From JAGVSR01 sp033765145 (GTDB lineage: Bacteria > Pseudomonadota > Alphaproteobacteria > Rhizobiales > Hyphomicrobiaceae), in the NCBI GenBank assembly GCA_033765145.1, contig JANRIH010000015.1, forward strand, positions 62,001-126,000: a stretch of DNA of 64,000 nucleotides, read 5' to 3'. The translations under genes were made by a program, and so were the position numbers. The first letter of the stretch is position 1. Each line of letters opens with the position of its first letter. Under the pieces are notes generated by a model. That model did no database searches and was not told where the DNA came from. It saw nothing but the letters and a program-made list of their open reading frames with translations. Below, piece after piece: positions 51,586 to 61,904 of this stretch.

Positions 51586-53565
51586 ATGAGTATTGCGCGT
51601 TTGATCGGTGCGCAGACGATTGGTTTGGCCCTTTTGCTCGTCTCCGGCCCTGCCTCGGCCGAACAGTCCGCAACAGCCGAACGTGTACCCACAGTCCCCG
51701 CAAGTGTCTCTTCTGCGGTTTACGGCGACGGGTACGTGGCTCCCGTCCGCTCGGCGCTGCATGAAAGTGTAATCCGCGACCTCGAAGCCCGCATGGAGCG
51801 CGCCAAGGATCCCAAGATGCGTGCGCAACTTTCGCAGCTCGCCGGGCACTACCGGGCGTTCGGCGCGACGCTGCACTGGGTCGATGCCAACGGCTTGACG
51901 CCCAATGGCCGCGCGCTCCTCGGTGAACTCCAATCCGCCGATGCCTTTGGTCTCGATCCCTCCCGCCTTGATCTGCCCGAGACGCCGCTTGACGGTGCGT
52001 CCGAGGCGGTGCTGTCCGACGCCGAGGCCAGCCTCGCTTTCAGCGCCGTCCTCTATGCCGATCACGCCCGCGGCGGGCGTGTCGATCCTTCGCAACTTTC
52101 TTTCTGGCTCGACCAGCGCCCGCGTGGGCTCTACGTGTCCGACGTCTTCCGCGCGATCGATATGGCGGGTGATCCGGTTGCGGGTCTCCGATCCTTCCAC
52201 CCGCAGCATCCGCAGTTCGAGCGGCTGCGCCGGGCCTATCTCGCGGAACGCGGGGTCATTGCCCGGAACGCCTTCGCAACGATCCCGGAAGGACCAGACG
52301 TCGCAGTCGGCGAGCGGCACGCGGACGTCGCGCTCATTCGCGCCCGTTTAGAGAAGCCGGCATCCGACCCGGCCGACAGCGATCTCCTCGACCGCGGCCT
52401 GATGCGGGCCATCCAGCGGTTCATGTCGGAGGGCGGATATGGCCGCGCGCGTCGCATCGACGACAGTGTGCGTCAGGCGCTCAACCGGCCCGAGCCTGTC
52501 CGCTATTCCGGAAACCGCGCGCGTATCAACAAGCTGCTCGTCAACATGGAGCGCTGGCGCCTGATGCCGGAGGACATGGGCGCGCTCTATGTCTGGAACA
52601 ATCTGCCCGAGTTTCAGACCCGCGTCGTCAAGGCCGGCGAGGTCATCCATCAAGAGCGCATCATCATCGGTAAGCCCAACACGCAAACGCCCGTGTTCTC
52701 CGACGAGATGAGCCACATCGATTTCAATCCGGAATGGGGCGTGCCGGAATCGATCAAGATCCGCCAGTTGCTGCCGCGTCTTCGTGGCGGCGACACGGGC
52801 GTGCTCGCACGCCGTAACATGCGCATCAAATACGACGACGGCACGATCCGCGATCCCAAGCGCATCCGCTGGGCGAAGCAGGACATTCGAATGGTGCCGA
52901 TTGTCCAGGGCCCCGGTCCCGGCAACCCGCTCGGGCGGGTCAAGTTCATGTTCCCGAACGGGCACTCCGTCTACATGCACGATACGCCGGACAAGTATCT
53001 CTTCGATTCGAGCGAGCGCACCTTCAGCCATGGCTGCATTCGTGTGCGGAACCCGCAGCGATTCGCGGAAGTCATCCTCGGCGAAGTCGAGCGCTGGAGC
53101 GTGCAGGACGTCGCCAGGGTTCTCAAGAATACCAAAGACACGATGCGCGTTCGCCTGAAGCACCGCATTCCGGTTCACAACACCTACTTCACGATGTGGG
53201 TGAACGCGGACGGCTCGATCGTCGACTTCCGCGACGTCTACAGCCACGATGCGCGGATCGGCGATGCATTGGCCGGAAAGCCGTTCAAGGTCATTGCCGC
53301 GCGCGATCCGGCGCTCGCGCTTCAGCGCGAAAACGAGGATCTGAGGAAGAACATCGCGGCAATCGGGCCGTTGCGTCCGAAGGTGATCGACGGCTTGCCG
53401 CAGCAGCCGGTTTTCGTTTCGATGTTCGGCCAGCCGCTGCCGCCGGGCCCGCCGAAGGGCATCAAGACCTACTCGAAGTCGAGCCTTGGCGCGAATTTCA
53501 AGCCGCCGAAGAAGACCTACTACTCGCCGACCAGCCCGCCGATGAAGCTCTGGTTTCAGCAATAG
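51586..53565 (+). CDS. Large L,D-transpeptidase (YcbB/LdtD-like)
   Basis: 659 aa from ATG 51586, with GGGGGAG upstream. Signal peptide about 1-24 (GLALLLVSGPASA-E). An N-terminal scaffold region, a peptidoglycan-binding-like segment (about 270-305: LLDRGLMRAIQRFMSEGGY), then NMERWRLMPEDMGALYVWNNLP and the YkuD catalytic domain with nucleophile Cys near residue 484 in TFSHGCIRV; HDTPDKYLFD supplies the capping region. A Pro-rich C-terminal tail follows. Periplasmic 3-3 crosslinking enzyme. Ends before a strong terminator. Confidence 0.94.
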   Translation: MSIARLIGAQTIGLALLLVSGPASAEQSATAERVPTVPASVSSAVYGDGYVAPVRSALHESVIRDLEARMERAKDPKMRAQLSQLAGHYRAFGATLHWVDANGLTPNGRALLGELQSADAFGLDPSRLDLPETPLDGASEAVLSDAEASLAFSAVLYADHARGGRVDPSQLSFWLDQRPRGLYVSDVFRAIDMAGDPVAGLRSFHPQHPQFERLRRAYLAERGVIARNAFATIPEGPDVAVGERHADVALIRARLEKPASDPADSDLLDRGLMRAIQRFMSEGGYGRARRIDDSVRQALNRPEPVRYSGNRARINKLLVNMERWRLMPEDMGALYVWNNLPEFQTRVVKAGEVIHQERIIIGKPNTQTPVFSDEMSHIDFNPEWGVPESIKIRQLLPRLRGGDTGVLARRNMRIKYDDGTIRDPKRIRWAKQDIRMVPIVQGPGPGNPLGRVKFMFPNGHSVYMHDTPDKYLFDSSERTFSHGCIRVRNPQRFAEVILGEVERWSVQDVARVLKNTKDTMRVRLKHRIPVHNTYFTMWVNADGSIVDFRDVYSHDARIGDALAGKPFKVIAARDPALALQRENEDLRKNIAAIGPLRPKVIDGLPQQPVFVSMFGQPLPPGPPKGIKTYSKSSLGANFKPPKKTYYSPTSPPMKLWFQQ

Positions 53566-53636
53566 GGTCCCGAGCCACCGGCTCGTCGTCAGGCGCCCCA
53601 TCGTCCGGCGCTTCAGGGTCGAGCGACACATGACGC

Positions 53637-53677
53637 GGCCCGCCCGTCAGGCTGACGGGCGGGCCTTTCAATTTTTG
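53637..53677 (+). terminator. Intrinsic terminator of the large L,D-transpeptidase gene
   Basis: Perfect 14-bp inverted repeat GGCCCGCCCGTCAG / CTGACGGGCGGGCC (53637-53665) followed on the plus strand by TTTCAATTTTT. Confidence 0.9.
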
Positions 53678-53693
53678 GGCAGAGATTGTGCGA

Positions 53694-53930
53694 TTACACC
53701 TTGTCGGGCGCCGCGATCGGGGCGCTCGTCGGAGACGTCGGCCATTTGCCGCCGTTCACGAGATAGAACGAGATCGTGCCGAATACGACGGCGAACACGA
53801 TTGAGGTCACGAGGGCGTTCACGACGCGGTTCGAAAAGTGCAGCATGTTGCCGATGAGGTCGATCACGAACACGATCGCGGCGGCGACGAGGACCGGCTC
53901 GAGCCAGGTCCAATCGGCGGGCATGAACAT
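53694..53930 (-). CDS. Small membrane protein (78 aa)
   Basis: ATG 53930 has GGGAG eight bases upstream; the longer frame upstream has no protein character. Two hydrophobic helices (about 10-26 and 36-55: VLVAAAIVFVIDLIGNM and VTSIVFAVVFGTISFYLV), and a Pro/Ser-rich C-terminal tail. No family recognised. Confidence 0.7.
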   Translation of the reverse strand: MFMPADWTWLEPVLVAAAIVFVIDLIGNMLHFSNRVVNALVTSIVFAVVFGTISFYLVNGGKWPTSPTSAPIAAPDKV

Positions 53931-54391
53931 CGTTGTTGCTCCCAATTCTCGTTGTTGCGGCGCCACCTGCTGGCGGCCACGCCGCGCGGGTAGCCTGAAT
54001 TCGTGACCGGGGCATGACGGCACCTCCTCGGCGAAGAGGTCGGCAATCCCGCCAGTCCAACACTTATGCCGGAGGCAGAGTGATCCCCGCGATACCCCGC
54101 GCGTTCCGCTCGCGCGGGGCGACATTCGGCAACTTCCGAACGTGTCCATCGGAAGTTGCGATCACGCCCGTCTTGAATTTTCGCTTCGTGATGACAGGTG
54201 GCAGCGGCCTGTCGCCGATGTGAACTTTCGCGAGGCGGCAAATCATTGAACGCTTGCCTCGGGCGATCCAAGTCCTCGTCACGATGACGGTGGCTCTCTC
54301 GTATTGGGCTGCCGGAATTCGCTTAGTGGCAGGTCTTTGTCTGTCCCTAAGGTCAATAAGCTGAAAACGGTACTAGAGAGGAAACCCTGAC
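53931..54391. other. Intergenic region with a perfect hairpin, no gene recognised
   Basis: 461 bp. Short frames on both strands (54014-54223 plus, 54064-54282 minus) show no family or ribosome-site support. The one clear element is a perfect 11-bp inverted repeat GCAACTTCCGA-N9-TCGGAAGTTGC at 54129-54159, without a T run. It could be an operator or RNA hairpin. Confidence 0.5.
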
Positions 54392-54811
54392 ATGAACTCC
54401 CAGAAGTCTCGCATCGCGCTGCCCGCCATCGCAGTAATCGCCATGGCCGGTGGGATCCAGTCCGTCAACGCCGCCGTCGCGAACGCGCCCCCGTCCGTTC
54501 TGGTGTTTAACCAGAAGCCTGCAGGCAACGCGATTTCGATCGACTACGCCAACCTGCCGACTAACGGCTATGTCGTCGTCTACGCCGGCGATGGCAAAGG
54601 CGGCAAGACTGGCGAGCCGCTCGGTCATGCCGAGTTGAAGGCGGGCAGCCATATGGACATCAAGGTCGAACTGAAGTCGCCGCCGGCCGCTGGATCGACG
54701 CTCTGGGCGTCGCTTTACAAGGACAAGGATGGCAAGGAAGGCTTTACGCCGGGTGCTGACAAGCCGGTCTGGGACAAGGTCCCGCTTCAGAACGAGTTCA
54801 AGGTCGAGTAA
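54392..54811 (+). CDS. Secreted DUF7282-like protein (139 aa)
   Basis: AGAGGAAA upstream of ATG 54392. Signal peptide about 1-27 (IALPAIAVIAMAGGIQSVNA). The mature part is a single beta-rich domain: VLVFNQKPAGNAISIDYANLP, GYVVVYAGD, GHAELKAGSHMDIKVEL, STLWASLYKDKDG. This order resembles the DUF7282 domain known mainly from haloarchaeal secreted proteins; the assignment is by eye. Function unknown. Has its own terminator. Confidence 0.8.
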   Translation: MNSQKSRIALPAIAVIAMAGGIQSVNAAVANAPPSVLVFNQKPAGNAISIDYANLPTNGYVVVYAGDGKGGKTGEPLGHAELKAGSHMDIKVELKSPPAAGSTLWASLYKDKDGKEGFTPGADKPVWDKVPLQNEFKVE

Positions 54812-54841
54812 GGCGGAACACCCGCGTTGTAAATTCGAACG

Positions 54842-54879
54842 AAGACCGGCAGAGCGGACTTGCTTCTGCCGGTCTTTTT
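54842..54879 (+). terminator. Intrinsic terminator after the DUF7282-like gene
   Basis: Inverted repeat AAGACCGGCAGA / TCTGCCGGTCTT (54842-54853 and 54865-54876) with an 11-base loop, followed by TTT (T run 54875-54879). Located 31 bp after the stop codon. Confidence 0.88.
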
Positions 54880-54962
54880 CGTGTCCCGGAGTTGTTACAT
54901 AACAAGCGCCCGCGACGTTGCCGCCGCGGGCGTCGAGATTTCTGGTCGGGAAAGGCGGGCGA

Positions 54963-56606
<1,644 letters not shown>

Positions 56607-56667
56607 GGGGCTCTATCCTCAGAATGGTTGGTATTTGGGGGGGGTAGTCGGGAGCGAATGACAGGGC

Positions 56668-56958
56668 TTACCTGTCGAGCACGCCCATGATGTCGCTTTC
56701 CTTCATGATCAGGAGGTCCTGACCGTCGATCTTCACTTCGGTGCCGGACCACTTGCCGAAGAGCACCTTGTCGCCTTTCTTGACGTCGAGCGGCACGACC
56801 TTGCCGGACTCGTCGCGGGCGCCCGGTCCGACGGCGATGATCTCGCCCTGCTGGGGCTTCTCGCCAGCCGTGTCGGGAATGATGATGCCGCCGGCGGACT
56901 TCGTCTCGGCGTCGGCACGCTTGACGACCACGCGGTCGTGGAGGGGACGGAACTTCAT
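56668..56958 (-). CDS. groS: Co-chaperonin GroES (10 kDa)
   Basis: 96 aa from ATG 56958. MKFRPLHDRVVVKR start, mobile loop KSAGGIIIPDTAGEKPQQGE, and GDKVLFGKWSGTEVKIDGQD. Heptameric lid of GroEL. First gene of the operon; the CIRCE inverted repeat ends 65 bp upstream of the start, so HrcA repression is expected. Confidence 0.98.
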   Translation of the reverse strand: MKFRPLHDRVVVKRADAETKSAGGIIIPDTAGEKPQQGEIIAVGPGARDESGKVVPLDVKKGDKVLFGKWSGTEVKIDGQDLLIMKESDIMGVLDR

Positions 56959-57022
56959 GGAATCGGGGCTCCGATTGATGTGGGGCTTTATTGGCCGCCT
57001 GCCGACAGCGCGACGGCGGCTG

Positions 57023-57049
57023 TTAGCACTACGAAAGGAAGAGTGCCAA
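57023..57049. promoter_or_regulatory. CIRCE element (HrcA operator) of groESL
   Basis: TTAGCACTA-N9-GAGTGCCAA, differing from the CIRCE consensus TTAGCACTC-N9-GAGTGCTAA at two positions, with the exact 9-base spacer. It lies 65-91 bp upstream of groES. HrcA itself is not in this window. Confidence 0.92.
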
Positions 57050-57251
57050 ACACCGTGCATGTAGGTGTCGGCCATGGGGGATGTCAAGCATTCGCACCGT
57101 TCAAAAATCTCCCGTTGGTTGCCCGGCGCGGTCCCCCCACCGGCCGGTCCAATGGCCGCCGGACCGTCGCCTCAAGTCCCGTGCCAGAGTTGTCATGTAC
57201 AATCTGTGGTGGTATTAAACGACTTATACAATCGCATGCCATGAGGCCAAC

Positions 57252-57485
57252 ATGCCGGGGTCCGACGATAGCGCGCGACGCCATCGGGAGGCGGAAAGAG
57301 GACAAACGGCGGGTTCGAAACAGCTCGCTGACCCGCTCGATCCGCACAAAGCCGAGCGTCTCGGCTACCTCGCGGACATGATCCTCGAACTGACTGACAT
57401 GGCGAAACGCGACGGCCACGTCACGCTGGCCGGCCTGCTGTCGTTGGCGCACCTCGAAACCCTGCAGCGCCGCCGCATGCGGTGA
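57252..57485 (+). CDS. Small conserved hypothetical protein (77 aa)
   Basis: ATG 57252 with GAGG six bases upstream. Polar, disordered N-terminus (about 1-32), then a helical core RLGYLADMILELTDMAKRD and HVTLAGLLSLAHLETLQRR. The pattern looks like a small family seen in Hyphomicrobiales, but no function is known to me. Cytoplasmic. Confidence 0.7.
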   Translation: MPGSDDSARRHREAERGQTAGSKQLADPLDPHKAERLGYLADMILELTDMAKRDGHVTLAGLLSLAHLETLQRRRMR

Positions 57486-57542
57486 CGATCGCCCGGCCGG
57501 CGTCTGCCTTGCCGGGGCGAGGCCGTCATCCGGAGTCGACCC

Positions 57543-57983
57543 TCAGTTCCGGCAAATGAGAACGGGGATATGGGCAGACGTGACCGTTTTTGTCGCGACG
57601 CTGCCGAGGAGAAGGCCTTCGAGGCCATGGCGGCCGTGCGAGCCCATGACGATCAGGTCGCACCCGTTCTTGCGGGCGGTATCGATCAATGCGGCGTGGA
57701 TCTGAGCGTCGACAAGGTGAACGGTGTCGCACGGGACACCTTCGAGACGCGCCGCGCCTGCCGCCGTATCGAGGACCTTGCTGGCGGCCTTCGCCATGCT
57801 CTCCTCGTAATCGGCCGGGGGAAACATTACGACGGCATCGCCGACGACGAGACTCTCCCAAGGCGGGGAGACATTGACGAAGATGGCTTTGGCGCCGAAG
57901 GCCTTGGCGAGCGCAACGCCATGGCGCACCGCGACAGCGGCGACCTCGGACCCGTCGACCGCGATCAGGATGCATTTGTACAT
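57543..57983 (-). CDS. Universal stress protein (UspA family)
   Basis: 146 aa from ATG 57983, with GGAG upstream. MYKCILIAVDGSEVAAVAV opening and the C-terminal ATP-binding motif GSHGRHGLEGLLLGS (G-2x-G-9x-G-S), followed by VTSAHIPVLICR. ATP-binding type Usp. A conserved hypothetical gene lies 37 bp upstream on the same strand. Confidence 0.93.
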   Translation of the reverse strand: MYKCILIAVDGSEVAAVAVRHGVALAKAFGAKAIFVNVSPPWESLVVGDAVVMFPPADYEESMAKAASKVLDTAAGAARLEGVPCDTVHLVDAQIHAALIDTARKNGCDLIVMGSHGRHGLEGLLLGSVATKTVTSAHIPVLICRN

Positions 57984-58020
57984 CGGGGAACTCCACTGGC
58001 GATCAGTTGCGGACGTTCGT

Positions 58021-58425
58021 TCATTCGAGTTCCAGGACGGCGGCGACGCGGAACGTCTTGAGTTCCCCGTCCCTCTCCTTGATCGATACATACTCGCCGG
58101 GAACGAAGCGATGGCTCGCCAGCCGGTAGCCGGTCTCGTCGTTCTCGATACTGCCGTGAATGTCATAGTGGAACGCCCAGTGACCACCGGGCTTCCGCAC
58201 GATATGACCGATCTGGTCGGCCTCTTGTTCGGCAAAGCGCTTGACGCGGCATTTGTCCTTGAGGGATCGCCATGCCGTCTCGTCGAGATGGCCTTCTGCG
58301 TCGAGCGGCGCGATCAACTCGTAGCCCTCCCGGCTGCTGCCGTCGGGATGGCCAGGTTCGCGGGCCAGCAACAGATGGATGTGGCGCAGCCGGGCTTCAG
58401 GGGATGATGCTAGGGTTCGGCTCAT
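58021..58425 (-). CDS. Conserved hypothetical protein (134 aa)
   Basis: GGAGG lies eight bases before ATG 58425. Cytoplasmic, polar. Distinctive segments: HIHLLLAREPGHPDGS, YELIAPLDAEGHLDETAWR, VRKPGGHWAFHYDI and HRFVPGEYVSI. I recognise the style of an uncharacterised alphaproteobacterial family but can give no function. Likely co-transcribed with the downstream universal stress protein. Confidence 0.8.
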   Translation of the reverse strand: MSRTLASSPEARLRHIHLLLAREPGHPDGSSREGYELIAPLDAEGHLDETAWRSLKDKCRVKRFAEQEADQIGHIVRKPGGHWAFHYDIHGSIENDETGYRLASHRFVPGEYVSIKERDGELKTFRVAAVLELE

Positions 58426-58561
58426 GTCATGCCCTCCGGGGTTTCGAAGGATGCTAACGCCGCCAGGCTGATTGCTGTGTTGACCAAAGTCAAAGTTTGC
58501 GGCGATTGCTCGGACGAGAGAATTGCGATCGCCCTGGAATGCGGCGCGAGCTTTTTTTTGA

Positions 58562-59797
58562 TCAGGTCCGATGTGCGTCTTGCAGTGTCGCGGGTGAGGT
58601 CAAGCGCAACGACACAAGGCCAAGACCATGACGTTCGATGCGGCCCGCGAGATCGAGTTCCATGAGAACAGCCCGCAACTGTCGCGCGTCGATCTTGGCG
58701 GCGCGGGCAAGATCGTCGGTCGTAATGGGGCTTGGGCCGAGTAGCCGCAGAATCTCGTTTCGATCCCCGTCCGTCGGAGCAGCTGGCGGCAATGGCGGCG
58801 GGGTCAGGTCCACGGCTCGATCTTCAGGCACGGACGTAACTCCGGTCGCGTATCGGTCGGGTGCTTCGTGCGCACCGTGCCCAGCCCCAACGATCGGTGC
58901 CAGCTCGGCGAGGATATCATCGGCCGACATGACCAACGTCGCACCGTTCCGGATGAGATTGTTCGTGCCGGCCGCGCGCGGATCGAGAGGATGACCCGGG
59001 ACCGCAAAGACTTCACGGCCCTGTTCGGCGGCCATGCGCGCCGTCACGAGCGTGCCTGACCGTTCGGCGGCTTCCACCACGACGACGCCGCGGGAAAGGC
59101 CCGATATGAGACGGTTCCGCCTCGGGAAGTCCCGTGCGCGCGGCTCGAAGCCCGGCGGCATTTCCGTCAAGAGGCAGCCGCGCCGTCCGATCTCCTCATG
59201 AAGCCGCGCGTTCTCGGGCGGATAGATGAAGTCGATACCGCCCGCGAGGACGGCTATGGTTCCCGTTTCGAGGGTTGCGTCGTGGACGGCGGCATCGATG
59301 CCGCGGGCGAGACCAGAGACGGTCACATAGCCGGCAGCCGCGAGGTCGACCGCCACGCGACGCGCGAATGCCAGCCCCGCGGCGGAGGCGAGGCGGGACC
59401 CGACGATGGCGATCGCCGGACGCTGCAATCGTCCGATGTCACCTTTCGCGTAGACCAGTGGTGGGGGGACATCGAGATGGGCCAAGAGAGCCGGATAGCC
59501 CGGCTCAATGGTGAATAGCGGTCGTGCGCCGAGAGCGGATGCGCGCTCGAGTTCGGCCATGGCGCGGTCTCGTGAGCAAATTCTGATTGTTCGGCCACCG
59601 CGTCGGGCCAATTCGGGTAGAGCGTCGAGAGCGCGTTCCGCACCTCCGAACTGATTGATCAATTCGCGAAATGTCACCGGGCCGACGTTCTCGGATCGGA
59701 TCAATCGCAGGCACGCGAGCCGAGCCTTGTCGTCGAGGACTGAAACCGGCAGGGGCGCCGGCGTGAACAGCTCGCGTATGCGCTCAGGCTTTGGCAC
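58562..59797 (-). CDS. dprA: DNA-processing protein DprA
   Basis: 411 aa from GTG 59797, which overlaps the plsY 3' end by 14 bp; there is no earlier ATG with family similarity. SAM-like N-terminal region, then the Rossmann-like core: AIVGSRLASAAGLAFAR, SGLARGIDAAVHDATLETG, GGIDFIYPPEN, FPRRNRLISGLS and GTNNLIRNGA. C-terminal winged helix (about 345-410). Loads RecA on incoming single-stranded DNA in transformation. Gene order pyrB-pyrC-(others)-plsY-dprA is typical for the order. Confidence 0.94.
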   Translation of the reverse strand: MPKPERIRELFTPAPLPVSVLDDKARLACLRLIRSENVGPVTFRELINQFGGAERALDALPELARRGGRTIRICSRDRAMAELERASALGARPLFTIEPGYPALLAHLDVPPPLVYAKGDIGRLQRPAIAIVGSRLASAAGLAFARRVAVDLAAAGYVTVSGLARGIDAAVHDATLETGTIAVLAGGIDFIYPPENARLHEEIGRRGCLLTEMPPGFEPRARDFPRRNRLISGLSRGVVVVEAAERSGTLVTARMAAEQGREVFAVPGHPLDPRAAGTNNLIRNGATLVMSADDILAELAPIVGAGHGAHEAPDRYATGVTSVPEDRAVDLTPPPLPPAAPTDGDRNEILRLLGPSPITTDDLARAAKIDARQLRAVLMELDLAGRIERHGLGLVSLRLTSPATLQDAHRT

Positions 59798-60401
59798 CGA
59801 TCTTCGACTCCTCGCCGCGCATAAGCCGCCGGATATTGGCGTCATGCTTCCAGATGAGCAGCGCGCTCATGATGATTCCGAGCAGCATCTCTGCCCGATA
59901 GTCGGCGTACAGCATGAAAGCGGGCGCCGCGATGCTGGCGAGAAGTGCGGACAGCGACGAGTAACGCGTGATGATCGCGGTCGCGAGCCAAACACCGCAA
60001 AAGACGAGCGCGGCCGGCAGGAAGACGCCGACGAGTACGCCAATGTACGTCGCGACGCCCTTGCCGCCCTTGAACCCGAGCCAGACTGGAAAAAGATGAC
60101 CGAGAAATGCGCCGAGGCCGGCGATCAGGGATGCCGCGATCGCGAGCCCGAATTCGGCGCCGAGCGCATGGCCGAGGTAGACGGCGATCGTTCCCTTTAT
60201 GCCGTCGAGGAAGAGCGTGGCTGCCGCGAGGGCCTTATTTCCTGTGCGGAGAACGTTCGTCGCGCCGATGTTGCCGGAACCGATCTTGCGAATGTCACCG
60301 AGCCCCGCCAGACTGGTCAGCAGGAGACCGAACGGTATCGAGCCGAGGAGGTAGCCGAGGCCGAGTGCCGCGAGCGCCGGCCATGAGAAGATCGGGTCCA
60401 T
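59784..60401 (-). CDS. plsY: Glycerol-3-phosphate acyltransferase PlsY
   Basis: 205 aa, with five or more hydrophobic segments. Family motifs GYLLGSIPFG, RKIGSGNIGATNVLR and WLGFKGGKGVATYIG are all present. Transfers an acyl group from acyl-phosphate to glycerol-3-phosphate, the first step of phospholipid synthesis at the inner membrane. Overlaps dprA. Confidence 0.97.
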   Translation of the reverse strand: MDPIFSWPALAALGLGYLLGSIPFGLLLTSLAGLGDIRKIGSGNIGATNVLRTGNKALAAATLFLDGIKGTIAVYLGHALGAEFGLAIAASLIAGLGAFLGHLFPVWLGFKGGKGVATYIGVLVGVFLPAALVFCGVWLATAIITRYSSLSALLASIAAPAFMLYADYRAEMLLGIIMSALLIWKHDANIRRLMRGEESKIGAKA

Positions 60402-60430
60402 CGGCTGAGAGTTCCCAAGTGCGGCTGCGA

Positions 60431-60796
60431 TCAGTTGCGCGGAAGTCTTTCGATGATCAGGTCCAGCTTGGACATGACCAAGGACATTTTCGCTTCGATG
60501 GCATCCATGCGGGTCTCGAGACCCTCCATCCTGGCTTCGAGCCTGTCCATCCTGGCTTCAAGACCGTCCATCCGGTTCTCGAGACTATCCATCCGGTTCT
60601 CGAGGCGCGTGATACGCCCCTCCAGCACGTCGAACTTTCGTTCGATGACCGTGAAGCGCTGGGTATGCAGCGCTTGGGTTTCGCGGACGGCGGCGAACTT
60701 GACGTCGACGCCAGCGAAACGGGCGTTCAAATCTTCCGGCAAGTGAGCGATGATGTATTCCACGTCTGTCACGCGCTTTTCGAGTGTCTCAGCCAT
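60431..60796 (-). CDS. Heptad-repeat coiled-coil protein (121 aa)
   Basis: ATG 60796. After about 40 residues with predicted helix, six or more tandem heptads of the type LExRMDx run from about residue 58 to 105 (LENRMDSLENRM, DGLEARMDRLEARM, EGLETRMDAIEAKM). The DNA shows the matching 21-bp imperfect tandem repeats around 60500-60620. Predicted parallel coiled coil, soluble. It is inserted between plsY and pyrC together with the MBL-fold gene. Function unknown. Confidence 0.75.
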   Translation of the reverse strand: MAETLEKRVTDVEYIIAHLPEDLNARFAGVDVKFAAVRETQALHTQRFTVIERKFDVLEGRITRLENRMDSLENRMDGLEARMDRLEARMEGLETRMDAIEAKMSLVMSKLDLIIERLPRN

Positions 60797-60995
60797 GTCA
60801 ACCTGCCTATTCTGAACACCAGGTCGCTTGACGGCAAGCGTCAACGTAGCGTGCCGTAACCCACGTGTCGCGCTTCCCTCACTTCCACCCATCTGGCGTC
60901 CTTCAGGCGCCCACCTGGATCGGTAAACGGGCGACCCCGTACAATCCGTCGTCGCAACAAAACAAAATTTGTCCATCAGCGAGCCAGACCGTCTC

Positions 60996-61904
60996 ATGCG
61001 CATTCTCGAACCCCTCCCCGGCATTCTCGCCTTCTATGACGGCCGGATCGCAGGACAGCGCTTCGCGGATGGGCCGAATTGGGTCGACGACGGGGCCCTT
61101 TCGCTCGGAATTGCGAGCTACGCGCTCGTTTCCGGCTCCGATGCCCTCGTCTACGACACGCACATCTCGACCCGTCATGCGGCCGCGATCCGTTATGCGC
61201 TCGAAGCGCGCGGGGTCCGGCGGATGCGGGTCGTCCTCAGCCACTGGCACCTCGATCACGTCGCTGGCAACGAGGTCTTCGCCGATTGTGAGATCATCGC
61301 CAATACGCGGACTGCAGAACACCTCGCCAGGAAGAAGGCGGCGATCGAAGCCGGTACAGAAGACGGGCCTCCGGCCATACGTCCGCTCGTTCTTCCCACG
61401 ACGACATTCGAGGCGCGAACGACGATTTCGGTCGGGTCACGCGCAGTCGAACTCATTTGGGCGGACATTCACAGCGACGACGGAACCGTCCTCTGGCTGC
61501 CCGACACCGGCACGCTCCTGGCAGGCGACACCATGGAGGACACCGTCACCTACGTCGCGGAACCGGACGCCTTGGAGCGGCATCTCCTGCATCTCGATCG
61601 GCTCTGGGAATTGCGCCCCGAGCGCATCTTGCCAAATCATGGAAAGGATACGGTCATTCAGGCGGGCGGGTACTCGAAGGCCTTCGTCCGAGCGACGCAG
61701 CAATACATTCGCGCGCTGCTGCGCTGCCGGGATGAGCCGGGCCACGCGTCTCGGCCGCTCCGTGAGTTGATCGCGGGGCCGCTCGATGCGGGATGGGTCC
61801 ACTACTTCGAGCCCTACGAGGCGGTTCACCGGCGCAATCTGGGTATGGTGCTGGGGCCAGCGCGGCTCACGGAGGTCGGTCAGGGTCACGCGGGCGAGGG
61901 ATAG
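60996..61904 (+). CDS. MBL-fold metallohydrolase
   Basis: 302 aa from ATG 60996 (a TTG at 60969 is possible). Metallo-beta-lactamase motif HWHLDHVAGNEVF (HxHxDH) at about residues 82-94; further ligand candidates DTMEDT and PNHGKDT. Related proteins hydrolyse diverse substrates; none can be named. Convergent with pyrC (its 3' end overlaps that gene by 19 bp), divergent from the coiled-coil gene. Confidence 0.88.
   Translation: MRILEPLPGILAFYDGRIAGQRFADGPNWVDDGALSLGIASYALVSGSDALVYDTHISTRHAAAIRYALEARGVRRMRVVLSHWHLDHVAGNEVFADCEIIANTRTAEHLARKKAAIEAGTEDGPPAIRPLVLPTTTFEARTTISVGSRAVELIWADIHSDDGTVLWLPDTGTLLAGDTMEDTVTYVAEPDALERHLLHLDRLWELRPERILPNHGKDTVIQAGGYSKAFVRATQQYIRALLRCRDEPGHASRPLRELIAGPLDAGWVHYFEPYEAVHRRNLGMVLGPARLTEVGQGHAGEG

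Noticed and set aside
52348..53631. 427-codon minus-strand frame
   Set aside because: Antisense to the L,D-transpeptidase with intact catalytic motif.
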